From assembly GCA_964424585.1 (NCBI GenBank), contig CAYRJD010000024.1, forward strand, positions 1 through 46,477: a stretch of DNA of 46,477 nucleotides. Reading direction: 5' to 3'. Source of the stretch: CAYRJD01 sp964424585. Its GTDB lineage: Bacteria > Actinomycetota > Acidimicrobiia > Acidimicrobiales > Poriferisodalaceae. The notes below the pieces were generated by a model that searched no databases, was not told the origin of the DNA, and saw nothing but the letters and a program-made list of their open reading frames with translations. Numbering within the stretch: the stretch's first letter is position 1; each line of letters opens with the position of its first letter. The position numbers and the translations under genes were made by a program. This document shows positions 14,468 through 23,572 of the stretch, piece after piece.

Positions 14468-15748
14468 CTAACCGGCATTGCTCGCAGGCGCGGCGCCAAG
14501 CTCGGAGACGATCTCGTCGTTGTGCTCGCCCAGCTTGGGCGCTCGCCGGTAGATGCCCGGCGGCGTCGCGCTCATCTTTATCGGCGGCGCGATCTGCACG
14601 ATGGGCCGGCCCACCGGCTGGTCGACCGCGACCAGCATCTCTCGCGCTGCCACGTGCGGGTCGTCGAACAGGTCGCCCGGCTCGTTCACCGGCCCGCACG
14701 GCACCTTGCCGCCCAGCGCAGCCATCACCTCTTCGTTGGTGAGGCCGCCAGCCCATTGAGCCAGCGCCGCGTCGATCATGTGCCGGTTGCGCACCCGTTC
14801 GCGCAGCCGCGCCGTCTCTTGCGCGGTCGCCCACTCGGGCTTGCCCATCGCGACCGCCAGCTCGCGCCAGTGGTTGTCGGTGGGCGCGGCGATCGCCATC
14901 GCCCCGTCAGACGTGTTGAACACGTCGAACGGCACGATCCACTTGTTGCGGTTGCCGTTCGGCGGGGTCTCTCGCCGCCCGGCGGTCGTGTAGCGAGTCA
15001 CGCCCACCTCAGACAGCGCCATCACCGCGTCGACCATCGCAACGTCGACGAACTGCCCCTCGCCGGTGCGCTGCGCGTGGTACAGCGCAGCCATCACGCC
15101 CATCGCGGCGAGCGTGCCGGGATACATGTCGCCGATGAACGGCCCCACCAGGTGCTTGTCGTCGGGGCTGCTGCCATTGGCGGAAACGAGCCCGCTCATC
15201 GCCTGCGCGACCACGTCGTAGGCAGGCCAGTCGACGTACGGGCTCTCGCCCGACCGCGGGTCGCCGAAGCCCCGGATCGCTCCGTAGACGAGCCGCGGGT
15301 TGCGTGCGTGCAGCACCTCCCAGCCGAGCCCGAGGCCGTCCATCACCCCGGCGCGCATGTTTTCGATCAGCGCATCCGCGGTGTCGACGAGCGAGAGGAA
15401 CGTCTCTTTGCCGTCGGGCGTGGTCAGGTCGAGCACCATCCCGCGCTTGTTGCGGTTGTAGTTGGCGAAGCCGCCGCCGTAGCTGCGTTCGGTGTCTTCT
15501 TTGGTGAACGGTGCCATCGGGCGGGCGAGGTCGCCGCGCGGCGGCTCGACCTTGATGACGTCCGCGCCCATGTCCGCGAGCATCATTCCCGACCACGGCC
15601 CAGCCAGCGCGTGGGTGCAGTCGATGACGCGCACGCCGGCTAGCGGGCCCGTCGGCGCGGCAGCCATCGGCGCGGCGCGCTCGTGGGCCGACAGGTGGCG
15701 GTCGTCGGCTTGCTCGCGCCGTTGCTCGCGGATCGCTTCGGTGTTCAC
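14468..15748 (-). CDS. CaiB/BaiF-type (class III) CoA-transferase
   Basis: A 426-residue class III CoA-transferase, which moves CoA between carboxylic acids. Signatures visible are the opening GPLAGVRVIDCTHALAGPWSG, MLADMGADVIKVEPPRGD with the family's K-V-E-P-P, NYNRNKRGMVLDL, the DALIENMRAGVMDGLG loop and GPFIGDMYPGTLAAMGVMAAL. The catalytic Asp lies in the last stretch. A ~30-residue N-terminal addition rich in Arg/Glu precedes the core. The GTG start has a strong GGAGGAG site about 10 bases upstream and follows the enoyl-CoA hydratase by 12 bases, indicating one acyl-CoA catabolic operon. The acid substrate is not evident. Confidence 0.9.
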   Translation of the reverse strand: MNTEAIREQRREQADDRHLSAHERAAPMAAAPTGPLAGVRVIDCTHALAGPWSGMMLADMGADVIKVEPPRGDLARPMAPFTKEDTERSYGGGFANYNRNKRGMVLDLTTPDGKETFLSLVDTADALIENMRAGVMDGLGLGWEVLHARNPRLVYGAIRGFGDPRSGESPYVDWPAYDVVAQAMSGLVSANGSSPDDKHLVGPFIGDMYPGTLAAMGVMAALYHAQRTGEGQFVDVAMVDAVMALSEVGVTRYTTAGRRETPPNGNRNKWIVPFDVFNTSDGAMAIAAPTDNHWRELAVAMGKPEWATAQETARLRERVRNRHMIDAALAQWAGGLTNEEVMAALGGKVPCGPVNEPGDLFDDPHVAAREMLVAVDQPVGRPIVQIAPPIKMSATPPGIYRRAPKLGEHNDEIVSELGAAPASNAG

Positions 15749-15760
15749 TTCTAGCTCCTC

Positions 15761-16558
<798 letters not shown>

Positions 16559-16597
16559 GGCGGGCGAGCGTAGCCCTGGTGCGCGAGTCGTTTCTTG

Positions 16598-17011
16598 CTA
16601 GCTCGCCTCGCCAGCCAGCAGCTCGTAGGCCCGCTCTAGTTCGCCGTTCATCGGAAACGACCGCTCCCACGGATGCAGCAGCCGGTCGTGCCCGTAGCGG
16701 GGGATGACGTGACAGTGGTAGTGAAACTGCGTCTGGTCGGCCGCAGCTCGATTGTTGTTGACCAGGTTGACGCCAGCCATCGGTAGCCGTTCGTCCATCA
16801 GCCGGGCGACCGCGGCGCACGACGACAGCACGTGTGCGGCGTCTTCGTTTGTCAGCTCGAAAATGTCGGTCACGTGCCGCTTGGGAATCACCAAGCTGTG
16901 CCCGAGCGTCATCGGCAGCCGGTCGAGGAAGCCGAGCGTGTGCTCGTCTTCGTAGATGACCAGCGCCGGCGTCGCGCCCGCCACGATCGAGCAAAAGGTA
17001 CAGTCAGTCAT
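16598..17011 (-). CDS. HIT family nucleotide-binding protein
   Basis: A 137-residue histidine-triad hydrolase acting on AMP/ADP conjugates. The N-terminus has CTFCSIVAG, in which the C-x-x-C with later His residues often binds zinc; the centre has LPMTLGHSLVIPKRHV; and the triad is QFHYHCHVIPR with His 97, 99 and 101. An Asn/Asn/Asn loop precedes the triad. ATG at 17011 is the natural family start, 14 bases after the CoaA stop, although the frame is open upstream. It is probably transcribed with coaA. Confidence 0.92.
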   Translation of the reverse strand: MTDCTFCSIVAGATPALVIYEDEHTLGFLDRLPMTLGHSLVIPKRHVTDIFELTNEDAAHVLSSCAAVARLMDERLPMAGVNLVNNNRAAADQTQFHYHCHVIPRYGHDRLLHPWERSFPMNGELERAYELLAGEAS

Positions 17012-17025
17012 CAACGGGCAGCCAC

Positions 17026-17961
17026 CTACTGGTGACGCAGCTCGACGTGCTCCACCTCGTGCGCCGGGCCTTTGCGAATGACGAGGTCGGCCCGAGCCTT
17101 GGTGGGAAGAATGTTCTCTTGGAGGTTCACCAGGTTGATCGACCTCCATATGGTGCGCGCCACCGCCTCGGCGGCCTCGTGCGGCAGGTCGGCGAACTGC
17201 GCGAAATACGAGCCCTCCTCGCGAAAGATCGTCTTGCGCAGCTGCTGGAACCGCTCGACGTACCACCGCTCTAGGTCGTCGGCATCGGCGTCGACGTAGA
17301 TGGTGAAGTCGAAGAAGTCAGACACGAACGGCGTGTTCTGGCTGGGCCCGGTTTGCAGCACGTTCAGCCCTTCCACGATCAAGATGTCGGGGCTCGAAAT
17401 TTCTTGCACCTCATCGGTGACGTCGTAGACGACGTGTGAGTAGACGGGCGCCTTTACCCGGTCGGCACCGTCGCACACCTCGGTCAGAAACTCCACCAGC
17501 GCGCCGCGCCTGTACGACTCGGGGAACCCCTTCTTGCCGAGCAGCCCGCGCTCGACCAAGTCCGCGTTCGACATCAAGAAACCGTCGGTGGTGACGAGGT
17601 CGACCCTCGGGTGCTCTGTCCACGTGGCCAGCACCGCTTGGAGGATGCGAGCCGTCGTGCTCTTGCCCGCCGACACGCTGCCGGCGATGCCGATGAGAAA
17701 CGGACGCTTCGGCGTGGGTCGGCTGAGGAAGCGACCCGTCTCGCGCTGCAGGTGACACATCGACGCGACGCGCAGGTTCAACAGGCGCGAGAGCGGCACG
17801 TAGAGGTCGCGCACCGAGTTGACCGAAACCGGCTCGACGAGTCCGGCGAGCCCCTCCAGCTGCTCGGCCGACAGCGGCAGCGGCGTGGCGTTGACGAGTG
17901 AGGCCCACTGCTCGCGCGAAAAGCGGAGGTGCTGGCTGTCGCCAGCGGTGCTCTCACTCAT
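17026..17961 (-). CDS. coaA: Type I pantothenate kinase CoaA
   Basis: A 311-residue prokaryotic type I pantothenate kinase, the first step of CoA biosynthesis (pantothenate to 4'-phosphopantothenate). The P-loop GSVSAGKST is at residues 94-102, preceded by the family's FSREQWASL and LSRLLNLRV segments and followed by VDLVTTDGFLMSN, KGFPESYRRGALVEFL, VYSHVVYDV and ILIVEGLNVLQ. The C-terminal INLVNLQENILPTKARADLVIRKG is also typical (key residues N-L-x-x-N-I-x-P-T). Normal length and ATG start. It begins ten bases after the upstream flavoprotein gene and leads into the HIT gene. Confidence 0.96.
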   Translation of the reverse strand: MSESTAGDSQHLRFSREQWASLVNATPLPLSAEQLEGLAGLVEPVSVNSVRDLYVPLSRLLNLRVASMCHLQRETGRFLSRPTPKRPFLIGIAGSVSAGKSTTARILQAVLATWTEHPRVDLVTTDGFLMSNADLVERGLLGKKGFPESYRRGALVEFLTEVCDGADRVKAPVYSHVVYDVTDEVQEISSPDILIVEGLNVLQTGPSQNTPFVSDFFDFTIYVDADADDLERWYVERFQQLRKTIFREEGSYFAQFADLPHEAAEAVARTIWRSINLVNLQENILPTKARADLVIRKGPAHEVEHVELRHQ

Positions 17962-17971
17962 TGGCTGGCGC

Positions 17972-19300
17972 TCACTGGCCCTCGCTCACCGACGGGCGCG
18001 GGTGGGGTAGCTGGCCAGCGAGCACGGCGCACAGCATTGCCGCTCGGCGGCTCGCGTGCAACCGAGCGGGTCGCAGCGCAGCCCAGCGGCTGGGCGTGAG
18101 GGTGACGGCCCGGGGGTACGCCTCGAACAGCCAGTCGGCGAAGTTGCGGCGAGTCCACTCGCACGCGTCGACCGCCCGGATGGCTGCGCGAGCAGTGAGC
18201 CGATGCCGCATCAGGGCGCTCAGGTGTCTGCTCAGTCGGTGGTCTGCGCCGAGCGCGGCGGTGACGCGGTCGCGGTACAGCGCGCCAGTGTCGCTCGCGC
18301 TCAGCGAGCGCGCCGCGGCTTCGCTCGCCGCCTCAGCGGCCAGGCGTCCGCTGGTGAGCGCCTGCCCTATGCCTTCGCCGGTCAGCGCGTCGGCTGCTGC
18401 TGCTGCGTCGCCGCAGAACATCACGCCGCCCGTCGCGAGCGGAAGGCGGGCAAACCGGGTCGGTATGGGCCACGCACGGTGAGCGTCGAGCGGCGCGGTG
18501 TCGCCCAGCACCTGCGCGATGTGTGGTCGCTCAGCGAGGCGCTGCCAGGTGTCAGCTAGCTCTTTGCCCGTGCTGGTGTGAGGGCGGTGACGTGAGCCGC
18601 GACGCGCGTCGCGCGGCACTCCGAAGCCGAAGTTGACGTGCTGCTCGCCGCCGGGCCCCTTTCCTACGGGGAAGCTCCAGGCGTAGCCCGGCAACAAGTC
18701 GGGCTCAAACCACACCCACATCGCGCTGGCCGCCGCGCCGGTCGCGCTGCGGTATTGACGGATGGCGTGCCAGTCGCCGGTGTAGGGCTCGGCGCGCAGC
18801 CCCAGCATGCGTCGCATCGGTGAGTAGATGCCGTCGGCGGCCACGACGAACGGGGCGCGGTGACGGGCGCCGTCGGCGAGCGTCACCTCGCAGCCGCCCC
18901 AGGCGTCGAGCCGAGCGCCCACCGCTGCGTTGCCGAGCTGCACCGCGGCGCCCGAGGATTGCGCGAGCCGCACCAGCTCGGCGTCGAGGTCTTGCCGCTT
19001 GGCGACCGCCGCGAGCGGTGCGACGTGGCGCAGCGGCAGCCGAACCACGCGCCCGGAGGGCGACCGCAGCACGGCTTCGTCGGGCGCGGTGCCGCTGGGT
19101 ATCGCATTGGTGTCGAGGCCGAGACGCGCTAGTTCGTCGAGCGCGAGCGCGGTCAGTCCGTCGCCGCAGCACTTGTCTCGCCCCAGCTCGGCTCGGTCGA
19201 TCAGCAGCGTCGTCAGCCCCGCCCGGGCCGCCGTGACGGCGGCGGCGCAGCCGGCGGGCCCGGCGCCCACGGCGATGAGATCGAACGTGTCGGTCGGCAC
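17972..19300 (-). CDS. Geranylgeranyl-reductase-family FAD-dependent oxidoreductase
   Basis: A 442-residue flavoprotein of the geranylgeranyl reductase group, which saturates double bonds of isoprenoid chains (menaquinone or polyprenol tails in actinobacteria). The FAD-binding Rossmann motif is AVGAGPAGCAAAVTAARAG near the N-terminus; CCGDGL near residue 44 is a family hallmark; FVVAADGIYSPMRR is the DG motif; and GGVMFCGDAAAAADALTGEGIGQAL is the GD motif (key residues G-D-A-x-x, E-G-I). GTG at 19300 is chosen because it directly precedes the FAD motif; the open frame upstream overlaps the VanW tail. It lies 37 bases after the VanW gene's stop. Confidence 0.86.
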   Translation of the reverse strand: MPTDTFDLIAVGAGPAGCAAAVTAARAGLTTLLIDRAELGRDKCCGDGLTALALDELARLGLDTNAIPSGTAPDEAVLRSPSGRVVRLPLRHVAPLAAVAKRQDLDAELVRLAQSSGAAVQLGNAAVGARLDAWGGCEVTLADGARHRAPFVVAADGIYSPMRRMLGLRAEPYTGDWHAIRQYRSATGAAASAMWVWFEPDLLPGYAWSFPVGKGPGGEQHVNFGFGVPRDARRGSRHRPHTSTGKELADTWQRLAERPHIAQVLGDTAPLDAHRAWPIPTRFARLPLATGGVMFCGDAAAAADALTGEGIGQALTSGRLAAEAASEAAARSLSASDTGALYRDRVTAALGADHRLSRHLSALMRHRLTARAAIRAVDACEWTRRNFADWLFEAYPRAVTLTPSRWAALRPARLHASRRAAMLCAVLAGQLPHPRPSVSEGQ

Positions 19301-19337
19301 TGGCGTCTGGGTCGCTACTGGCGTCGTCGGGGCTCGG

Positions 19338-21569
19338 CTAGCCCGACGCTTCTTCGCCCGGAAGGGGCAGCAGCGGCCAGCAGGGCTCTTCGTCTTCGGC
19401 CGGCTCGGATGGCGCCGTGGTCGTCGTAGGGGCGGGCTCGTCGGGGGCGGCGGTCGTCGTTGTCGGGGCGGGCTCTTCGGACGCCTGCTCGGCGGGTGAC
19501 TGCTCTTCCGGCGCCTGTTCGCTCGGCTGCTCGGCGGGCCCCTCTTCGTCGCCTGCCTGTTCGCCTGCCTGCTCGCTTGGCACCGTCGTCGTGGTTGGCG
19601 TCTGCTCGGCGGGCGTCTCATCGGCCGGCTGCTCGGCCGGCTCTGGCTCGGCCGGCGCCGCTGTCGTCGTCGTCTCGCCGCCCGCCGTGTCGTCAACCGG
19701 CGGCACCTCCGGCTCGGGCTCGGGGCAAATCTTCGCCGCCGGGTCGCGCGGCCGTCCGTCGCAGCCGTAGCCCTCTTTCGGCTGATACGTGTTGGCGAAT
19801 GTGTCGCTCTGCGTCGAACCGTCCGCGTAGCGCCGGTTGCGGGTCGTCACCACTCGCAGGCACAGCTGGCGCTGGGTGATCGAATACGGCGACGCCACGG
19901 CCGCCCGGCAGTTGGCCGAGTAGGCGCCGCCCGAGCACTGCCACGTCTTCCACACGAACGACGCTGGCTCGGGCTCGACCCACACGTTCTTGGTGGAGTA
20001 CACGTCGACGCTGATCGACGTCGGCGTGTAGCGCGTCCACAGCAGCACGCCGTAGTCGGTGTTGTTGGTGAACCGCAGGTCGGGCGCCGGGTACGACACC
20101 GTGGCTTCGCGTCCGAAGGGGTAGCGAGGGAAGTACAGCGAGTGCATCTGGTACGCGTCGATGTCGAGCCCCGCGAAGAACGCCGCGTTGAACGCGGTGG
20201 TGGCGAACTGCGACACGCCGCCGCCGACCTCCTTCACCAGCACGCCCAGCGCGAGCGCGCCGCCTTCCACGAAGCCCTTGTCTCGGGTGCGCCGTCCGAC
20301 GTGGTCGTTGAGCGAGAAGCTGCCGCCGGGCTCGATGACCGCGCCGCGCACCAGGTCGGCCATGCGCTGAATGTTGGTCACCCGGCTCGGGTACGGCGCG
20401 GCGTTGTGCGGCGTCGTGAAGGTCGCGACCCGCTCGACGATGCCCAAGCTCGCCAGCCGCTCGTGGTCGTCAGCCGAGATCGCTGGCCGCGCCCGCAGCG
20501 TCACCTGGGTCGCGCCGTCGCGCGCCAGCGCATCGATGACCGCGCTCGTCGACTCGGCCGTGCAGCACCGCACGCCGCCTTCGGTGTTGACGATGCTCGG
20601 CACTCCGGCGGCGTCGGCCGAGTAGTCGACGCTGAACCCGGCGGGCCCCTCCGGGGCGTTGGCGTCGGCGAACATCTCGGCGAGCGACGCGTCGACAGCT
20701 TCGATGTCGACCTCTATGTGTGGCGTGTCGTCGGCCTCGGTCAGCCGCAGCCACGAGCTGACGGTGGCGAGGGGCAGCTGCTCGATGTCGTCGACGAACC
20801 GCAGCGTGGGCGGATACCCGAACTGCTCGTTCGCCGCTTCAAGTGCTTCGCGCAGCTCGGGGCTGTCAGACACCGGCACCACCTCTTCGAGCGTGGCGGT
20901 GACCGCGATCGGCTCCAGCGCGTCGGGCGCGCTCGCCGCCGCAGCGGCCTGGGTGATCGACGCGCTCAGCGCGGCGGTCGTGCTCGCCACCAGGTCGTCG
21001 ACGTTGACCCTCGAGCCCTGCTCGCCGAGGTGCACCGCGAGCGTTCCGTTCTGCTCAAACACGTCCGGGGGAGTGGGTGGCTGGCCTAGCTCGGTCGCGT
21101 CGTCGACGGTCGAGCGAGCTAGGTCGCGGTCGATGGCGAACCGCAGGTGCGCAGCCGTCGGGTCGGTCGGCTCGGGCTGCCAAGTTTCTCCGTCGCCGCC
21201 GCTTCGCTCGGCGCGCACGGCCTCCATGGTCGCTTCGGCGTCAAGCTCGATACCGAGCGCGCCTGCGGTGAACGTGGCGGCGCCCAGCTCGGTCGTCACG
21301 CTCACCGGCGTTCGCGCGACCGCCTCGGCGAGATCGTTCAGGTGCGCGCCGAGCTGCTCGGCAGTGCGCGCCGGCGTGCCGTCTGCGGTGCTGGGTGCCG
21401 AAGCCGCGCCGCTCGTCGAGGTCGCGGCCGGCACTTCGTCGCCGCCCGAGCAGCCCGCCAGCACGACCACCACCGCCAGCCCTAGCGCGGCCCACCACAT
21501 CGCACGCGCCGTGCGGCTCAACGCGAAGCGTCGCCTTAGCTTGAGCCTCACGCCCCGCGCTCGAAACAC
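19338..21569 (-). CDS. VanW-domain lipoprotein with long Thr/Pro/Glu tail
   Basis: A 743-residue exported protein. A basic start and WWAALGLAVVVVLAGC give a good lipobox (Cys 40). Residues ~70-390 resemble the peptidoglycan-binding type 4 repeats that accompany VanW. Residues ~395-530 are the VanW domain, with FSLNDHVGRRTRDKGFVEGG, KEVGGGVSQFATTAFNAAFF and YPFGREATVSYP. A Cys-containing region follows (WKTWQCSGG and later CRAAV, CDGRP, CPEP). The last ~135 residues are low-complexity Thr/Pro/Glu/Ala repeats with TTTT clusters, ending EEPCWPLLPLPGEEASG, an odd Cys/Trp-containing terminus. The GTG start lies seven bases after a TATCCT box, suggesting a leaderless mRNA. First gene of the long minus-strand directon. 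Confidence 0.87.
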   Translation of the reverse strand: MFRARGVRLKLRRRFALSRTARAMWWAALGLAVVVVLAGCSGGDEVPAATSTSGAASAPSTADGTPARTAEQLGAHLNDLAEAVARTPVSVTTELGAATFTAGALGIELDAEATMEAVRAERSGGDGETWQPEPTDPTAAHLRFAIDRDLARSTVDDATELGQPPTPPDVFEQNGTLAVHLGEQGSRVNVDDLVASTTAALSASITQAAAAASAPDALEPIAVTATLEEVVPVSDSPELREALEAANEQFGYPPTLRFVDDIEQLPLATVSSWLRLTEADDTPHIEVDIEAVDASLAEMFADANAPEGPAGFSVDYSADAAGVPSIVNTEGGVRCCTAESTSAVIDALARDGATQVTLRARPAISADDHERLASLGIVERVATFTTPHNAAPYPSRVTNIQRMADLVRGAVIEPGGSFSLNDHVGRRTRDKGFVEGGALALGVLVKEVGGGVSQFATTAFNAAFFAGLDIDAYQMHSLYFPRYPFGREATVSYPAPDLRFTNNTDYGVLLWTRYTPTSISVDVYSTKNVWVEPEPASFVWKTWQCSGGAYSANCRAAVASPYSITQRQLCLRVVTTRNRRYADGSTQSDTFANTYQPKEGYGCDGRPRDPAAKICPEPEPEVPPVDDTAGGETTTTAAPAEPEPAEQPADETPAEQTPTTTTVPSEQAGEQAGDEEGPAEQPSEQAPEEQSPAEQASEEPAPTTTTAAPDEPAPTTTTAPSEPAEDEEPCWPLLPLPGEEASG

Positions 21570-21603
21570 TTGCCGCAGGATACGAAGGGGGCGGACGAGC
21601 GGG

Positions 21604-21609
21604 TAGCTT
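21604..21609 (+). promoter_or_regulatory. Candidate -10 box of the SDR/hydratase operon
   Basis: TAGCTT, a TAnnnT match, lies 35 bases before the GTG at 21645. The same hexamer is found upstream of both giant genes, at 23530 and 29048. The -35 region would overlap the divergent VanW start. Weak evidence alone. Confidence 0.35.
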
Positions 21610-21644
21610 TCTCGCAGCTACACCAGCCAACTAAAGGGGGAACC

Positions 21645-22559
21645 GTGGCACAGCTTTGTGATGGACGCGTCGTGATCGTGACGGGCGGCGCCCGCGGCAT
21701 CGGCCGCGAGCACTGCTTGATGCTCGCGGCGCACGGTGCCAAGGTCGTCGTCAACGACTTGGGTGGCGCTCGTGACGGCACCGGCACCGACCAAGCACCA
21801 GCCGATGATGTGGTCGCCGAGATTCGCGACGCCGGCGGCGAGGCGGTCTCGAACGCCGACGACGTATCCGACTGGGAAGGCGCGCAGCGGCTCGTCAACC
21901 AGGCCATCGAGACGTTCGGCGACCTGCACGCCGTCGTCAACAACGCGGGCATCTTGCGCGACCGCATGCTCGTCAACATGACCGAAGCCGAGTGGGACGC
22001 GGTCATCAAGGTGCACTTGAAGGGCACGTTCGCTCCGGCACGCTGGGCGGCCAGCTACTGGCGTGAGAAGGTGAAGTCGGGCGAAACCGTCGACGCTTCC
22101 ATCGTCAACACCACATCCGTGTCGGGCATCTACGGCAACCCCGGCCAGACCAACTACGGCGCGGCCAAGATGGGCATCGCCGCGTTCACGATCATCGCCA
22201 GCCGCGAGCTGGCCCGCTACGGCGTTCGCGTCAACGCCATCGCGCCGGGCGCGCTCACCCGCATGACCGAAGACCTCCAGATGGGCTCGGCGTCAGAGGA
22301 AGAGCAGGCGCTGTTGCACCCGCGCTACATCGCGCCCATCGTGACGTGGCTGTGCAGCACCGACTCAGCTGGCGTGAGCGGCCGAGTGTTCGAGGCGTCG
22401 GGCTCGCTGCTGGGGGTCGCCAACAGCTGGCACCGCGGCCCGACGATCGAGCCAATCGATGACCCAACCAAGATCGGCGACGCCGCCCGCCAGCTGGTGC
22501 GCGACGCGCAGCTCAACCCGAACATGAGCGGCAAGCCGTCAGACGGCGGCCTCGACTAG
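21645..22559 (+). CDS. Short-chain dehydrogenase of (3R)-hydroxyacyl-CoA / MFE-2 type
   Basis: A 304-residue SDR resembling the dehydrogenase domain of peroxisomal multifunctional enzyme 2, oxidising (3R)-hydroxyacyl-CoA with NAD. The cofactor motif TGGARGIG is at residues 13-20 and NNAG at 99-102; the catalytic Ser is near 158-160, with Tyr 171 and Lys 175 in GQTNYGAAKMG. VVNDLGGARDGTG and ADDVVAEIRDAGGEAVSN are segments seen in MFE-2-type SDRs. GTG at 21645 is preceded by AAAGGGGG; the longer upstream frame lacks homology. It precedes a hydratase-2 gene by 59 bases, so together they reproduce the MFE-2 reaction pair as separate polypeptides. Confidence 0.9.
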   Translation: MAQLCDGRVVIVTGGARGIGREHCLMLAAHGAKVVVNDLGGARDGTGTDQAPADDVVAEIRDAGGEAVSNADDVSDWEGAQRLVNQAIETFGDLHAVVNNAGILRDRMLVNMTEAEWDAVIKVHLKGTFAPARWAASYWREKVKSGETVDASIVNTTSVSGIYGNPGQTNYGAAKMGIAAFTIIASRELARYGVRVNAIAPGALTRMTEDLQMGSASEEEQALLHPRYIAPIVTWLCSTDSAGVSGRVFEASGSLLGVANSWHRGPTIEPIDDPTKIGDAARQLVRDAQLNPNMSGKPSDGGLD

Positions 22560-22618
22560 CTCGACGTTTCTCAACCCAACCCTCTACCTAACCCTCTACC
22601 TGACAAAGGCAGGCAAAC

Positions 22619-23494
22619 ATGTCACTCAACAAAGATGCGGTCGGCGCGCAAGGAACTCCCACCGAGCGCTCTTGGACGTACCGCGACTCGCTGCTCTACG
22701 CGGTCGGCATCGGCGCCGGTGCCGGCGACCCATTCAGCGAAGAGCTCGAGTTCACCACCAACAACTCACACGAGGTCACCCAGAAGACGTTCCCGACCCA
22801 GGGCGTCGTCATCGGCTTCGGCGCTGGCGGGGCGATGGGCAAGGCGGGCGAACTCGACTGGGGCAAGCTGCTGCACGGCTCTCAAGGCATCACCGTGCAC
22901 CGCCCCATTCCGGTCGAGGGCAGCGTCACCATCACCGACCGCATCAGCGGAATGTGGGACAAGGGCGAGGGACGCAACGCCATCATCGACACCGAGGCGA
23001 CTGCGGTTGACGAGACCGGCGAGGCGCTGTTCGAGCTGCGCTCGTCGGTGGTCATTCGCGGCGCGGGCGGCTTTGGCGGCGAGGCGGGCAGCACCGCGCC
23101 GGCGGTCAGCGCGCCCGACCGTGCGCCCGACCACCAGACGACGTACCCGACGCGCATCGACCAGGCGCTCACCTACCGGCTGTCGGGCGACTACAACCCG
23201 CTGCACTCAGATCCGTGGTTTGCCACCGAGCTGGCGGGCTTTCCCAAGCCGATCTTGCACGGGCTGTGCACCTACGGCTTCACGGGCAGGGCGCTGCTGC
23301 ACACCGTCTGCGACGGCGACCCGGCTCGCTTCATCAGCATGGACGCCCGCTTCAGCGCGCCGGTGTTCCCCGGCGACCCGCTCACCGTGCAGGTCTGGCA
23401 AGAAGACGGCAACACGATCTTCCGCACCGTCGCCGACAAAGACGGCGAAGGCGAGCGCGTCGTCATCGACAACGGCTTGTTCGCCCACGCCTAG
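22619..23494 (+). CDS. MaoC-type enoyl-CoA hydratase 2
   Basis: A 291-residue double-hot-dog hydratase adding water to trans-2-enoyl-CoA to give (3R)-hydroxyacyl-CoA. The C-terminal half has the hydratase-2 motif YRLSGDYNPLHSDP with Asp 191, Asn 193 and His 196, followed by AGFPKPILHGLCTYG. The N-terminal half begins WTYRDSLLYAVGIGAG and carries FPTQGVVIGFGAGG, the substrate-binding half of the family. A Gly/Ala-rich linker (about 147-168) joins the two. The ATG has an AAAGGCAGG-like site. Two copies of ACCCTCTACCT lie in the short gap before the gene. It partners with the SDR upstream. Confidence 0.92.
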   Translation: MSLNKDAVGAQGTPTERSWTYRDSLLYAVGIGAGAGDPFSEELEFTTNNSHEVTQKTFPTQGVVIGFGAGGAMGKAGELDWGKLLHGSQGITVHRPIPVEGSVTITDRISGMWDKGEGRNAIIDTEATAVDETGEALFELRSSVVIRGAGGFGGEAGSTAPAVSAPDRAPDHQTTYPTRIDQALTYRLSGDYNPLHSDPWFATELAGFPKPILHGLCTYGFTGRALLHTVCDGDPARFISMDARFSAPVFPGDPLTVQVWQEDGNTIFRTVADKDGEGERVVIDNGLFAHA

Positions 23495-23529
23495 CGCCCG
23501 CTCGCAACCCGCTCTGCGCGGGCTCGTCC

Positions 23530-23535
23530 TAGCTT
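23530..23535 (+). promoter_or_regulatory. Candidate -10 box of giant gene 1
   Basis: TAGCTT occurs 43 bases before the ATG chosen for the giant protease gene, and only 10-16 bases before the alternative TTG (23546) and GTG (23552) starts, after a small CCCGC-TCTGC-GCGGG hairpin that could end the preceding operon. No -35 is apparent. Confidence 0.35.
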
Positions 23536-23572
23536 ATGAGATGATTTGCGGGTGCTAGTAATCTCGCGCGCG

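Noticed and set aside
14436..14834. Long N-terminal extension of methionine aminopeptidase (to 488 codons)
   Set aside because: The extra part overlaps the CaiB transferase gene and lacks family similarity; the GTG at 14435 already gives a type Ic-like extension.
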